Positions 35,201 through 47,200 of a stretch of 64,000 bases of DNA are shown here, piece by piece (within the stretch, counting starts at the first letter, position 1; every line of letters begins with the position of its first letter). Below the pieces are notes generated by a model that saw nothing but the letters and a program-made list of their open reading frames with translations, had not been told where the DNA came from and searched no databases. Both the position numbers and the translations under genes were made by a program. The stretch comes from Actinernus sp. WN-2022 (taxonomy: Eukaryota > Cnidaria > Anthozoa > Actiniaria > Actinernidae). The DNA lies in NCBI GenBank assembly GCA_030867875.1, contig JAOWCC010001589.1, positions 144,805,745 through 144,869,744 on the forward strand. The letters are read 5' to 3'.

Positions 35201-38200
35201 AAAAGTAATTATTATGGCTTAATATGTACCTTTCATGTAGTTTCGTAGAGAATTGGTAGCTTTATAAACAGGTCTGCCGTAGTTCAACTGTCAACAGCTG
35301 AGATTGCGTTAAACACAGGAAGCCCGATTTTTCGGAACAAATGAACAACGTCAGTTTACGAAGCTAGAAATCTATAACTGTGGATTTCTGATTTACATCA
35401 GTTCCGATCCGGGGAACTAGTTATATTCGATATAGGATCTCAGTGTAACTGGATTTGGCTTTTATTTTTGTCTTTGAGTTTCAAACTGTATATTGGACGG
35501 CAATCGACATGTTACAATTGCTGGGAGATGGAGGGTACTTGTGCGGCGTCGGCCAGGTGTGCGGAAAGTAGCTATAAGACTGTCAGAACTCTTTTTCCAA
35601 AATGTCGAAGAAAAGAGTGCCGGAAGTCACAAGTATCTACCTCTCATTATCTGAGTACGAGGTCCGTACCATACGTTATGGAGAATGAAATGAAAAAGTC
35701 TAAAAATATATAACCCTACCAATAAGTATGAAATATTTTGCCCTTCCCCCTACAGCCAACCCTTTTTTACGACCCTCTATTTTGGGGGGTTTGAAAATGT
35801 ATGACACTCCCCATGCTAAATTATATCCCATATGCCCGTTTCTCCGATCGCAGCGACCGCTGAAAAAAAGTACTTGTCAATCGTAGCGATTATATCTTGC
35901 TATCAAATGGAACTGAACCGAACTATCGGGTACAACAATAAATTCTATCCTGGGGATCGTAATCGCTATGACCGCTTGAGAGTAGATTCCATGTTACCAC
36001 TACGATCGCTATAAGGGACCGGACATTATTTAGCGTTGGGGGAGGGGGACTACTAGATTTGTAGGGGGTCACGATTTTTTATGCTCCCATTTAAGGGGGG
36101 GGGTCAATTTTTTTTATGCGCCTCTTTTATAGGTTAAATATATTTATAGCTTATCTACGGGGAGGGTCATTATTTTGTGAGACCAGAGAACTGCAAGGTC
36201 ACATTTTTGGGGGCAAGCCACAATGCAGAACTAGTAGCCCCCCTCCCACCCCCCTACCGCTAAATAATGTCCGGTCCCTAAAGCCGACTCACCTTTACAG
36301 CGATCGCAGCGAACGACCAAATGAAAACCAGCTTACATTCGCGATGAAAGCAAACAATACGTATGGCATTATATATAAAATCTAAAAATAAACGATAACG
36401 ATCCGGGTAATGGTCGGCCTGTTTATGTCTAAAGTATGATTTGTTTCGCTAAACACGCTGGAGAATGCAGGCACCGACTGTAGGAGGAAAAGTGTATCAT
36501 GTGCCAAGCAGTACTAGTAGTAGTATAGAAGTATTTTTCTGGAAGTAGCTATTCAGTCTTTATCAGCAGTGAATATATTACTTTGATGTTAAAGATATGT
36601 TGATTTATGTTCAAGTTCTGCCCAAAAAGACCACAAAAATGTACCGAAGGCGCTTAGGACTTAGTATTCTGTTCTTCGTTCTATCTAAGCGCTTGTGGGA
36701 TCGTTTTGCGTTTTTTTTAGCCGATCTAGAGTCATCCACTACTGATGAAGAAGACAACTCATTCAGGGACGGATCCAGGATTTTGTAAAAGTAAGAGTTT
36801 CATACCGAGAACCGAGGTTCTAAGCCCTAAACATCCCGAGGGCCGAGCCCCGAGGGATGTTTAGGGATTAGAACCGAAGGTTCGAGGTATGAAACTGACT
36901 TATATCACATTTGGCGAGGTTTTCTCAAATAGAAAGGAGGTTTAAAACTGAGTTATAAACCTCCCTGTAACAGTTATAAACCTCAGATTGACGATTTAAT
37001 TAGTCTATTGTTCAACGGGTTTATACCAGAGTTTCACCCCTATGAAGAACAAAGAAAACCGTGTCAAGTGTGATATAAGGTGGGTTAAGCGAGTCATAGG
37101 GGGGGGGGGGGGGGGGTGCAAAATAATAGTGTCATACTAGAGAACTATACTTACAATATGTAACAGGTTTCATATGATATTTCTATGATAATTTTTCATG
37201 TCTGAGTAGCATACATTGAAATATGTATTTAGCTATTCATTTCTGAGTGATATCCAGAAGTAAGGGGGAACCCACTCCCTGGATCCGCCACTGTATGTCA
37301 TCTATCATTTAGCAATCATAAATGCGACATCTGTTTAAGTTCTTTGGTACCTTACCTACAATGTAAGTCAATATTCTTGCAAGTTTCCATCAATATTGAG
37401 TCTTTTGGGTTCGCGAGAGATTATCAAATTCAGCAAGTTTACTATCAATCAGCTGTTTTAATACCAGGCATGGAAATATCCCGGATGGGGGAAGGGTAGC
37501 ACTTGCAAAATTAATTAAATGGTAGAGGTGTGTGAAAAACGTAGCTGTGTTGGCTAGAAATAACTGACACCATAACTGTACGGTATACGCGTTGGTATAG
37601 AGCATGGGAGTCCGTTATGTGGCCATGGCTGTACCCTTTTTATTGAATTCTAATTAAAATAATTTAAGGGGACAACATAAGAATGAAGTTGACCACAATA
37701 GTAATCCGTGTAAGGCTAAGAAGACTGAGAATAATAGACTGAGAAGAATGTCTGTTGACCGCATCGGATGATTTAGCCTTTGCTGCTATCTATACCATTT
37801 TGGCAGAGTCTAAATATAAATAAGCGTCCCTTTTTAAAATAGCAAAGTAATGTGACCTTCGATCTTAATGCATGTAATATGGTGGCTCAACTGGCCATGG
37901 TAAATTCGAAATCCGGTCACTATGCTAAATAAATCAGTCAGATATGTGAACCGGCAATATATTAATCACAATACGGGTACGTACGTATGTGCCGCCATGG
38001 GGTCCGATCCAGATCCGGTTTTCAGAGAAAGTATAGTTCCAAAACCCGATTTTCCAAGTTATTGTGAAAATGAACCCGGATTTATATTTTATTATTCCGA
38101 GTCGTCTATAACCTGTCTTTTTGTGAAAAACTCGTACCCGGAAATCATAACCGCCACACAGTCCTCCTCCCACGGGCTCCATGGATTGTACAATCGGCAG

Positions 38201-41200
38201 GATAGAACTATAGATCGGTTTCCATATGTAGATCGTTACGATCGCTATCTAATATGATCGCTGCGATCGTAACGATCCTATGGTAAACTGGGCTTTATAA
38301 AGTATGACTCGTTATCTCTCTAGCAATTCCAAACCTGACTTTTGGGAATCAGAGCTTTGCAAATACCTAACCGTGGGGCTTAGGAACGAGTGCAAATCTC
38401 TAATAAATATTGATGTAAAATCCGCAACCTTGACTCTCTTTCACCAATACACCACTTTCAATATATGCTCCACTCGTCACACACAAAGGTTTCAGTATAA
38501 TGATGCTCCAGGGTAATTAAATTAATTTTATTCTTTGTTTAAATAATATAATATATTTAATTTACCCCGGAGACACATGTTGAAACCTTTGTGCGTGATA
38601 AGTGAAACATATATCGAACGTGGGCTATTCACCACCCCAACTATTATTTGCTGGTAAAATGCCCCACCCTGGGACAGACTGCGCGGCCAAATACTACACG
38701 TATACCGGGGGGGGTGCAGATTTGGAATTGATAGATACATTAACTTCTCTTGTTTGGTCAACCTACATGGCCATGGCTGCAACACCATTAATCATAAAAT
38801 TACGCTTGTGATAGGCAAGCGAAAAGTAAACTCACGGAAACCGAACCATAAATAACGCGGTTGCATTCACGTTTTTTTCACTCGGTGGCCATATTGGATC
38901 CAATGCGAGGTTTTGCTTGGCTAAACTCGTTCTAATATCAGGAACACCCAACGGTAAAACTTCATAAAAACAAACATTCTGATGTTTTTATAACAAATCA
39001 GATGTATTTAAACATATTTAAGGGAATTGTTTTTCAGCTGGCAGACGAACAGCTGTTCTGCAGCGCCAGCCAGCCTAAAGTTCATGAAGAATTTCTAAAT
39101 TTCCCAGCTGAAATATTTAAGTGCAGAATTTGCCAGCAGCAAAAATATATTTTTATTTTAAGAATAAAAACCTGAGCTAACCTGCAGAATTCGGTATTTT
39201 TAAAAACCTGTGAAACAACAGCTACGTGCAGAATTTGCCAGCTGAGAAATATCGCTCTGTTATATTATTATTATGTAATTATATCGGACTGCAGAATTTA
39301 CCAGCTGACAAATATCGCTCCGTTATATTATTATTTAGTATCAGACTGCAGAATTTGCCAGCCAAGAAATTCCAAAGTGCAGAATTTGCCAGCCGAGTGG
39401 CCCAGAAGAACAGTTATTTTGCAGAACAGTTCGTTGGGTGTTCCTGTAATATCCCTCAGTGCGAGGTTATAGCGTTACTAAAAACAAAACTGATTTTCTC
39501 GCTTTCGATCCAAGATGGCCACTGGGTGAAAAGATTGAATATACGTACGTAATTGCCATTTTAGAACTCCCGAGAGATTATTATGCGGCCGGCGTCAGCT
39601 TCGGAACCTGACCAGGTGTGCGGAAAGTAGCTATAAAACACTTTTTTCCAAAATTTTGAGGAAAAAAGTCTAACGGATTGCTACATTTTTGCTTCAGAAC
39701 CGTACTTGGGTTGCGAATTATAATAATCGGTCGGGCTCGCCAACTGGTCATACCAAAAGAGTCAAGAGACATAACATAAGTATTCCCGTGTCCCCCCTAA
39801 GGGAGATAAGGTTACGTGAAGCTTTGATTTCAATTGGCGACCAAACTCAAAGACAAAAAAGTAAACCAAAAGTCCATATATAGTTATATTACGCGTTCAT
39901 ATTTCCTGATAAAGCGGGCTTCCTGTGTGTAACGCAATCTCAGCTGTTGACAGTTGAACTACGGCAGTCTTGCATTTGACAACCTCTAGTTATACTACCG
40001 ATTCTCTACAAAACCACATGAAAGGTACATATTAAGCCATTACAATTACTTTTTAACATTCCTAACAGTGAATAGTTCAACTGTAGATCATTCGGATTGA
40101 CTTAGAAGTCTCATAAAGGTAGTCTATCAATTGAAAGTTGTCAGCGCTCCGGCATGAGTAAAGATTCAACAATATGTCATCGCAAAAATACCGCTAAAAG
40201 CCACTGATTTTGTACATAATTGGTAGAAACCGATATATAATCTATCTGAAAGTACTCAGGCTTCTTTAATGTTAAATTTAACCTGATAGAAGTTGATATA
40301 ATTTTTTTTCCTCTGTTCATCTTAGATTCTGTGCATTCGAACGCTGTGAGAAAAGAGAGTATTCTTACGTCAGTGCCACTTGCGTTTGGTGCCCTGAAAA
40401 TTCGTAGTTTTAATTGCCCAAAAAAATTATTGCATGTATTTGAAGAAGAAACATTGCTCTTTCGCTAGGTTATACTCTAATATAGCCAGGTCATGTATCA
40501 TTGGAGATTTTGGCTTCTCAATTTGGTCATTATTTTGCGTACCAAAAATGTCTAAAATTAACACAATAATGAAAAATTGATAAAATATTTAATTTGTAAT
40601 AAACAACCCATGAAAAGAGAAATCATTATCTTTCCTTTGTATTTAGCTGCACAGTATTGCTATAAATTTCTATTTTCATTTTTAGGCGAGCCGTTAACGA
40701 TGTGTGGTATCGATCTCCTAAAAACCGGTCTAAGAGCCGTAAAACCGATTTTGTCGCCGTTTGGCGAAAATAAAAATCAGATTCAACTAAAAGTTATATT
40801 TATGGATTGAGTATGCGTGGCTTGGGATAGCACGTTTTTTCTGGGGCTCCGCTTGTCATATTTCTAAATGTGAAGAAAATATCTACTCTGTGCCTATAAT
40901 GCTATAAATTGAACCAGCCAGAATGAGTGCCAACAATAATAGTGGAAACAAATGTCATATAGAGAAGAAAAGGCCTCGAATTAGCAGTTCTACTTCAAAC
41001 GAAGGGAAGGAAGACGCCGCCATTGTGAAGCTAACTCTTATCGAGTATCAATAACTTATCTCCAAGCTACTTATAATCGAAGACGAAGCAAATAATCGCG
41101 AAAAACGCATTCTACAACTCGAAAGTAGACTCGATGAAGATCAACGTGAAATCCACCAGTTAAAAGCAAACGCGGCTGAGTTTAAAACCTCCCTTGAGTT

Positions 41201-44200
41201 CACTCAGAGCGAGCACGATGAGATTAAAGACCGAATGACCTCATGCGAAGAAGAACAAGCAAATCAAGATAACGAGATAATTAAACAAGACATATACAGT
41301 CGTAGATGGAATATGATGTTCTACAAGATTGCAGAACGCCCAGATGAAGATTGCTCAACTCTGATTAGAAATGTTATAATCCACGAGTTTAACATGGATG
41401 AATCAGCGGTCAACGATATAAAATTTTGCGGCATCCATCGCTTGGGAAAGCAAAGCCGAGGAAGATCAAGGCCTATAATTGCTCGATTCACTTGCCGCTC
41501 GGACAGGGAGAGAGTGTGGAATTTGCGATACAGGCTAAAAAACTCTCATGTCAGTATTGGGGAAGATCTACCGAAACGGATTCAAGAGATTAGACGAAAT
41601 GTATTAGTCCCCGCGATAAAACGAGCAAGAAGAAACCCGCTAACCAAAGCAATGGTGACAGGAGACAAGCTAATTGTTAACGGTAGAGTATACTATCACT
41701 ACAATATCCCCAGTAAATGGCTACAGGAAGATTTATCACGCCGTGAAGACCAGAGAACCTCAAGAGAAGAGAATGAACTAGAACCGGCACACTCTGTTGC
41801 TGCCAACGTGTGAGTAGAACTGCGACTTAAGAAGACGACTCTTTCATTACCTGAATTTGCTGAAAGTTTGTTACATGCACTTAAATATCTAACACAATTT
41901 AGCATTAGTCTTAAATGTTTTATTTAGAACTGTTATTCTAACAAGCGGAAAACCAACCTAAGTTAAAAACCTACAAGTTAAAAACCAGTTTAGCTCAGTC
42001 AATAAATACGCAGACTATATTTTCAATGTCTTGCGTTCCGGCCATAAGAGCCTTTTTTAGTATTGTAACCTTTGCGTTTTTTCTTACATTTTCGTTGCGC
42101 CAAACATGTTTATTTAAGTTTTGTTGTACTGCTTTCTGTACAGTAATTTATGCAATGTTTTCTTCACGTTTAGATAAGAAATGTTCGCTTTGTTGTATGT
42201 TAAATGAAAAACTTCTACTTCTAAGAAACAAAAGCAAAAATTTTTTTAAAGAAATTCTCATTTGCCCATCTTTTATAAAGATAACTTGTGAAAGAGACAT
42301 ACGACATAGGATTTTAACAAAAAGAAAGCCGTCAAAACAACATATTTGCTTTTGTGATAACACATACCCAGAATGAATGCAATTAATTCCTTAAACCTAA
42401 AGTGCCTATCGGTGAATACAAGAGGATTAAATAAATCGATTAAAAGGCGAGCGCTCTTTAGGTGGCTGCATCAGCAAAACCAAGACTTTATATTTGTTCA
42501 AGAAACATATAGTACAAAGGAATGCGCTAATGTTTGGGAAATTGAATGGGGCGGTAAAGCGTTATATAGTCACGGAACCAATCACAGTAAAGGTGTTATG
42601 ACTTTAATAAATCCTAAATTAGACTACAAATTAGAAAAGTCAATACATGATAAAAATGGTAGGTTCGTGATTGCAGATATTATCCTGGATGATGAGCACG
42701 TTATATTAGTTAATATATACGCTCCAAATGATATTAATCAACAAATCGCTTTTTTTAAAGAACTCCAGGAACAACTGCAAGAATTTTCGCAAGAGAAAAT
42801 TATAATCGGCGGGGATTTTAATTGCGCACTAACGCAAATTGACAAAGAAGGAGGGAATCCAATTACCCGCAAATCTTCAGTGATAAACGAGATTAATAGG
42901 CTGTGTAAATCATACAATCTATGTGATGTATGGCGCTCTTTAAACCCAAATGCGCAAAAATACACATGGAGAAACAAATCGTTTAAAGTTCAATGCCGTT
43001 TAGACTATTACTTAATCTCAAAAGATTTAATTAATCTTACAAATGAATGTAAAATTCATTACGCACCTAACACAGATCATTCCGCTATACAAATATATTT
43101 AAAATCTGATGAATTAAAACAAAAAAGAGGGCCTGGATTTTGGAAATTTAACACTTCCTTACTAACAGATGAAAATTACATCTCTATTCTGCGTGAAAAC
43201 TTGACCGTTTTTAAAAACAAATATAAAGATATTATAGACTTTGGATTAAAATGGGACCTAATTAAAATGGAGATTAGAGGCTTCACGGTTAAATTCACTA
43301 AAAACAAAGCGAGGAAAAAAAGAGACAAAGAAAAAGCCCTTTTAAAGAAAGTAAATGAACTAATGTTGGAAGCTGAAAAAAATCCAAACCATAAACAAAC
43401 CTTAGAAGAACTTAATTCTACAAAAATGCGTCTTGAAAATATTATGCTACATAAAACACGTGGAACAATTCTCAGGAGTAAAGCCAGATGGCACGAACAT
43501 GGAGAACGCAACACAAGATACTTCTACAACCTAGAAAAAAGAAATCATACCAGAAAATCTATCACAAAACTAAGATTACCTGATAACACGACAACAAGCA
43601 ACCAATTTGAAATTTTAAAAGAAGAAAAACGTTTTTATGAAGTCCTCTACAAATCCAAAAACGTCAACATTGACGATTATGAAAATACAGATTTCTTTAA
43701 CCCTGAAAACATAACTCCTTTAGAACAAAATGACCAAGCAGCTTGTGAAGGCCTTATCACTGAAAACGAAGCCCTCAAAGCCCTTAAAGATTTCGGGACA
43801 GAAAAATCACCTGGTACAGATGGACTGCCTGCCGAGTTCTATAAATATTTTTGGCCAGAACTTCGTACCGCATTAACTGATAGTTTTAATTACGCATTTC
43901 GAACAGGTACTCTATCGATATCACAAAGGCGCGGTATAATATCTTTAATACCAAAAAAAAACAAAGACAAAACCCTGCTAGAAAATCTAAGACCGATATC
44001 TTTGCTAAATGTCGATTATAAAATTCTTACTAAAGCCATTGCAAAACGCTTAGAAAAAGTACTACCTAGGATCATAAATCCAGATCAAACAGGATATGTA
44101 AAAGGGCGTTATATTGGAGAAAATATTAGGCTCATACAAGACATTATGTATTATACTACAAAACAGAATATTCCAGGGATCGCTGTTTTCATTGACTTTC

Positions 44201-47200
44201 GAAAAGCTTTTGATACTATTGAATGGCACTATCTAGAAAAAGCTCTCAAACTATTTAATTTTGGCCCAGACTTATTAAACTGGTTTAAGATTTTTTGTAA
44301 CAATATTTCAAGCTGTGTACTAAACAATGGTCATGCATCGTCGTTTTTTCGTTTAGAACGAGGAGTAAGACAAGGCTGCCCATTATCAGGTCTACTATTT
44401 ATAATTGGTCTCGAGCTTCTTGCCAAAACTCTCAAAAATGATAACCTCATTAAAGGAATTAAGGTTGGCGACAAAGAAATAAAAATTTCACAGTATGCGG
44501 ACGATACTACTGTATTCGTCCGTGATCAAAATTCAATTATTCACCTTCTAAAAGTTTTAGAAGAATTTAAGTTTTGTTCAGGTTTAGAAATAAACTCAAC
44601 CAAAACAGAAGCAATGTGGCTAGGTTGTTGGCAAAACAGCTGCGATACCCCTTTCGGATTTAAATGGCCACAGGAACCAATATGTGCTTTAGGTGTCTTT
44701 TTTTCATATGACACAGATCATGCTAACAAACTAAATTTTGATGATAAAATACACAACATAGAAAAAATGTTAAACGCTTGGAAAAGAAGAAAACTTACTT
44801 TAATTGGAAGGATTAATATAGTAAAAACATTAGCCTTATCCAAGTTAATTTATAATGCATCAGTTCTCACTATTTCCCAACATACAATAAATGAAATTAA
44901 TACGCTAATATTTAGCTTTATATGGGAAAATAAACCACCAAAGATAAAAAGAACCACAATAATAGGAGAGAAAAAAAACGGTGGTTTAAAAATGATAGAC
45001 TTCCAGATAATGGAAAAGGCGCTCAAGATCGCCTGGGTAAATAGGTTACAACAAAATAATGAAGCCGCCTGGAAATTTATACCTGAACTTGCACTAAGAA
45101 AACACGGTGGTCTCTCACTCTTAACTCAGTGCCAATATGATGTCAATTTGCTCCAATTAGACAATCTTCCACCTTTCTATTGTAATATACTAAAATATTG
45201 GCAAGATTATAAACATTTAATCCTTGAAGATGTAACGGACATAAGGAAAGAAATTCTATGGAACAACAAAAATATTTTAATTGACAGAAATATGATCTTT
45301 TATATAGATTGGTATTCAAAAAACATATTTCGTATCCAAGACTTATTAAATGAAAATTTAATTTTTTTATCTCTTTCCGAATTTCAACATAAATTCAACT
45401 TTGTAGTACCGTTTACATTATATTACGGACTTATAAGTGCCATCCCATCAAATTGGAAAATTATTATAAAAACCACACTTACTCCTTTAAGGCAGACTGG
45501 AATTAAACCGCCACTCAAAACAAAAATTACTACACGAATTGCTTATGCAGCCATTCTTACTAGTAGTTTTGTCCCCCCAACAGCTGAAGGTAAAATCTTG
45601 CGATTTGGTTTTTCCAAAGAAGACATTTACAAAGTCTATAAATTTCCTTTCTTAATTACTAAAGAAGTAAAACTATCAATGTTTCAATACAAAATAATTC
45701 ATAATATTCTCCCAACCCAGGTTATGCTATTTCGAGCAAATTTGTGTGAAAGTGACATTTGTCAGCTGTGCGGTAAAGACAAGCATACCTTACTCCATAT
45801 GTTTATACAATGCGAGGTTTCAGCTTCATTCTGGGTAACATTTAAAACGTGGTGGCGTATCAAATGGCAACAACAGGTAAATTTAACTGAAGGTTTAATA
45901 CTATATGGACAGCACGAAAATACAAAACACGAAAATATCTTAAATTATGTTATCCTTGTTGCAAAATATTTTATCTTTATCACAAATATAAATAATGGTA
46001 GCTTACGTTTTGACAGCTTTCTTGCTTTTTTCCAAAACAAATTAGAAGTTCTACGAGAAATATCCATAAGGAACAAAAAATTGTTATATTTCCAAAGCAA
46101 GTGGGCAAAAATTATTTAATTGCAGTTTATCTCTGTTGTAGTCACCTCGAACTGTCCTTTTTTCTATCGTCATTCCTTTATTTTCGTTTCTGTATTGTTG
46201 TAAAATTGGAATGTTGTTGCGTAAATTGTAAGTGTAATATTAAAATAATAATAATAATAAAGAATAAATTAAAAAAAAAATATATATATATATATATATA
46301 TTATGAATCACTCACCCAGGCCATTATTCTGAGAAAGTTTGAGGCGATATTTACAGACGGCCGCTCTTAAGCGCTCGGGTAAGCAGACGTTACTTTTTTC
46401 TTCAAATTTATGAGTGAAAAAATACGTCTGCATAGCAGGCTACCATGTTGGTTGACCAAAGAAGAGAAGCTAACGAGACATATTTTGTTAACAACATGCC
46501 ACGATGAAAGCGAACATCGAAAAATAACCCGGTCTGGGAAGCTGCATCACGAATATATGACACATGGATGCTCCGGGTAATAGCTTCTGTATCCAAGAGT
46601 ATCTGTCGTACGACTTATACGGATATATGTGTAGAGGTTCACTGAAGTACACGTGGGAGTTTGCGGGTAGTGTTATGTACATTAGTCATAAATAGAGCAC
46701 TGACTGTCGCTTAGCTTAGTGTGGACTCGAGTTCGAATCCCAGAATTCGGATTTTGTTCCTCAGTATTTTGGTTTCAAGTCGTCGTTTTCCTATTAATTC
46801 TAAGCCAGTGAGAACTACCTGTGAACCCTGGACCATTAGCCCTAAAACCTAGTCGTTTACCTGGGAACTTGTTTCTGACCGGTCAGGATTAGGTTTGTTA
46901 TGGGTTAGGGTTACTGTTAGTGCATGTAAAAGGGTAGTTTGGGTTATGGGAATAAGGCTCTACCTAGTCTGCGAAGCCGAAAGTTTCAAATTGGCGGATT
47001 AAACGAGTGAAACTCACGGTGGGACGAGTCTCCTGTGCGTGCATCAGTGACCCTCTACACGTACATATGGTGGCCTATTGTGCTTCCTTATAAGGAGGTA
47101 GTATGATAGACTCTTCTCCATGTATCGGACAGTTTACCAGTTGCCAGTTTTTATAATCAAGAGTTAAGAGTATTTTTCTCACTTTTTTTCAGGGTTGCCG

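Larger units (their letters stand above)
35491..39835. other. Interior of the TTAA element
   Basis: Open frames are short. A phrase CCAGGTGTGCGGAAAGTAGC plus TATAA occurs in direct orientation at about 35554 and 39612, just inside both arms. It includes a MITE (36014-36282), a G-run near 37100, a palindrome at 36815-36890 (ATCCCGAGGGCCGAG and inverse), a diverged hairpin MITE (38466-38632) and an irregular array of GCAGAATTTGCCAGC motifs (39060-39400). No gene was recognised. Confidence 0.55.
40807..46299 (+). mobile_element. L1-superfamily LINE retrotransposon (about 5.5 kb)
   Basis: It interrupts the right arm of the TTAA element between TTATATTTAT and ATGAATCACTC, positions that are adjacent in the left arm. 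It has a short 5' leader, ORF1 with one stop, a spacer with a third frame, an intact ORF2, then a 3' end of AATAATAATAATAA and A-rich/(TA)n sequence, typical of target-primed integration. The target duplication is unclear because the junction is TA-rich. Its intact ORF2 marks it as the youngest insertion in the nest. Confidence 0.88.
34386..46366. mobile_element. 12-kb element with long TIRs and TTAA duplication
   Basis: The ends are perfect 24-bp inverted repeats, GAGCGGCCGTCTGTAAATAT plus CGCC and inverse, flanked by TTAA at 34382-34385 and 46367-46370. The inverted similarity continues inward: left about 34386-35490, right about 39836-40806 plus 46300-46366 (the gap is a LINE insertion). 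Without the LINE the element is about 6.5 kb. The interior (35.5-39.8 kb) has no transposase-like frame, so it is non-autonomous or decayed. TTAA targets fit piggyBac-like or Kolobok-type elements; the superfamily is inference. Confidence 0.82.
34071..46442. mobile_element. Split MITE (TAGCCTGC family) framing the nested complex
   Basis: The left part 34071-34385 contains the terminal repeat, interior and start of the right arm (GGAAACTAATTAA). The right part 46367-46442 completes the right arm (TTAAGCGCTCGGG...GCAGGCTA). The intact copy at 4810-5197 shows the two parts were once contiguous. The outer flanks carry CCATGTTGG on both sides, a 9-bp duplication like the first copy's. The insertion point is the TTAA within AATTAAGCGC. 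Confidence 0.88.
31925..47192 (+). other. SETD6 intron 9 (15.3 kb)
   Basis: The donor CG|GTGAGA and acceptor TTTTTTTCAG|G join exon 31879-31924 to the terminal exon in phase (TLKR/VAEE). The intron contains a hairpin MITE (31974-32176), MITEs at 32238-32634, 32636-33067 and 33218-33861, and the nested transposon complex at 34071-46442. Confidence 0.85.

Noticed and set aside
35468..35713. 81-codon frame as a transposase or cellular gene
   Set aside because: It has no transposase signature, and it sits at the inner end of an inverted arm with a partly repeated sequence at 39600-39880.
41699..43514. Minus-strand frames opposite the LINE
   Set aside because: They are antisense shadows of ORF1 and ORF2 with no independent features.
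46700..46735. Possible tRNA gene
   Set aside because: Box A- and box B-like motifs are too close together and no acceptor stem pairing was found.
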